From Glandiceps talaboti (taxonomy: Eukaryota; Hemichordata; Enteropneusta; Spengelidae), in NCBI RefSeq assembly GCF_964340395.1, contig NC_135568.1:9239276-9303275 (forward strand): DNA of 64,000 nucleotides, written 5' to 3'. Position numbers and translations under genes: made by a program. Numbering within the stretch: position 1 is the stretch's first letter; every line of letters begins with the position of its first letter. Positions 63,010-64,000 of this stretch are shown here, in pieces. The notes under the pieces are model-generated. The model did no database searches. It saw nothing but the letters and a program-made list of their open reading frames with translations, and was not told the origin of the DNA.

Positions 63010-64000
63010 ACTTGATTTTTAGTACAAAATTATCGTCTAAAATTATAAATAATAGAGGATAGAATTTCATTCCCTGAACATTTATAATTGGCTCTCAAGC
63101 CGTATCCAACCCTAGCAAAACGAAGATAAACATAAGGTCGCCTGTAGATGGCAGTATACAGCTCAAAAGTGCGATTTCTTCACAAAGGTCAAAAAAGGCG
63201 AAATTGGGGTACATTCGACTGCAAAACGACTTATTGCGCAATAGTTGAAAAATGTTACTTTCTTTGTATTATCAATGGCAACAGGTGTTTAGGGCCCAAG
63301 TAAAGCATATTTTAGAAGTTGTTAATGGTAAAACATTACATTTAGAAGAGTTTCGATGATTTATGAAAAATATATATTTGAAATAATAACGGAAAATCCA
63401 TTTTTATCATAAATTCCAAATTTCGTTCACATCCAATCGCAAAGGGGAGAATCTTGATATATTAATTGATGTTGAGTAGACATACACAAATATCGTCGAA
63501 AATTATGAATATTAAAAAGGATAATTTTATTGCCTGAACATTTATAATTGGCTGTCAAGCCGTATCCAAGCCTGGCAAAACGAAGATAAACATAAGGTCA
63601 CCTGTAGATGGCAGTATACAGCCCAAAAGTGCGATTTCTTCGCAAAGGTCAAAAAAGGCGAAATTGGGGTACATTCGACTGCAAAAACGACTTATTGCGC
63701 AATAGTTGAAAAATGTCACTTTCTTTGTATTATCAATGGCAACAGGTGTTTAGAGCCCAAGTAAAGCATATTTTAGAAGTTGTTAATGGTAAAACATTAC
63801 ATTTAGAAGAGTTTCGATGATTTATGAAAAATATATATTTGAAATAATAACGGAAAATCCATTTTTATCACAAATTCCAAATTTCGTTCACATCCAATCG
63901 CAAAGGGGAGAATCTTGATATATTAATTGATGTTGAGTAGACATACACAAATATCGTCGAAAATTATGAATATTAAAAAGGATAATTTTATTGCCTGAAC
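63010..64000. repeat. 460-461-bp tandem satellite, runs off right edge
   Basis: CCTGAAC(A) recurs at 63073, 63533 and 63994, giving periods of 460 and 461 bp. The first complete unit differs from the second by few substitutions. A partial, more diverged unit precedes it from about 63010. No ORF of note. Confidence 0.95.

Overview
The window holds most of one large animal gene on the + strand: a tensin-family focal-adhesion adaptor. I traced 28 coding exons between 444 and 59806. All but one of the introns are GT-AG, the exception being GC-AG. The joined frame is 2876 codons with no internal stop and every splice phase agrees. The 5' end (start codon, promoter) lies to the left of the window. 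The domain order is C1 zinc finger, PTEN-like phosphatase fold, C2, a very long disordered His/Gln/Pro/Ser-rich middle, SH2 and a C-terminal PTB. Tensins link integrin tails (PTB) and phosphotyrosine proteins (SH2) to the cytoskeleton. The phosphatase P-loop has alanine where the catalytic cysteine should be, so the module is read as a pseudophosphatase.

The organism is an invertebrate bilaterian, probably marine. The DNA is AT-rich, introns are long, and microsatellites, minisatellites, MITE-like elements and a tRNA-derived SINE are abundant. The single gene keeps both an N-terminal C1 and the full C-terminal SH2-PTB. I cannot tell from sequence alone whether this is a hemichordate, cephalochordate or lophotrochozoan.

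Layout: 1-24566 carries the first two C1 exons and a 23.4-kb intron full of tandem arrays. 24567-37261 carries the end of C1, the linker, and the phosphatase and C2 exons. 38075-52646 is the disordered middle, with three giant exons of 3151, 1193 and 1393 bp. 53624-59806 encodes SH2 and PTB. A 3'UTR of about 3.1 kb ends near 62900 at a good AATAAA. From about 63010 a 460-461-bp satellite runs off the right edge.

The most unusual feature is that at least five splice junctions are themselves the unit of a tandem minisatellite. Three are donors (exons ending at 30614, 46857 and 55395) and two are acceptors (exons starting at 32087 and 32664). In each array the repeated unit contains the last or first 10-35 bases of the exon plus adjacent intron, so the introns hold several decoy splice sites. 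A sixth acceptor (30110) is simply duplicated. I know of no named phenomenon that matches several such arrays in one gene.
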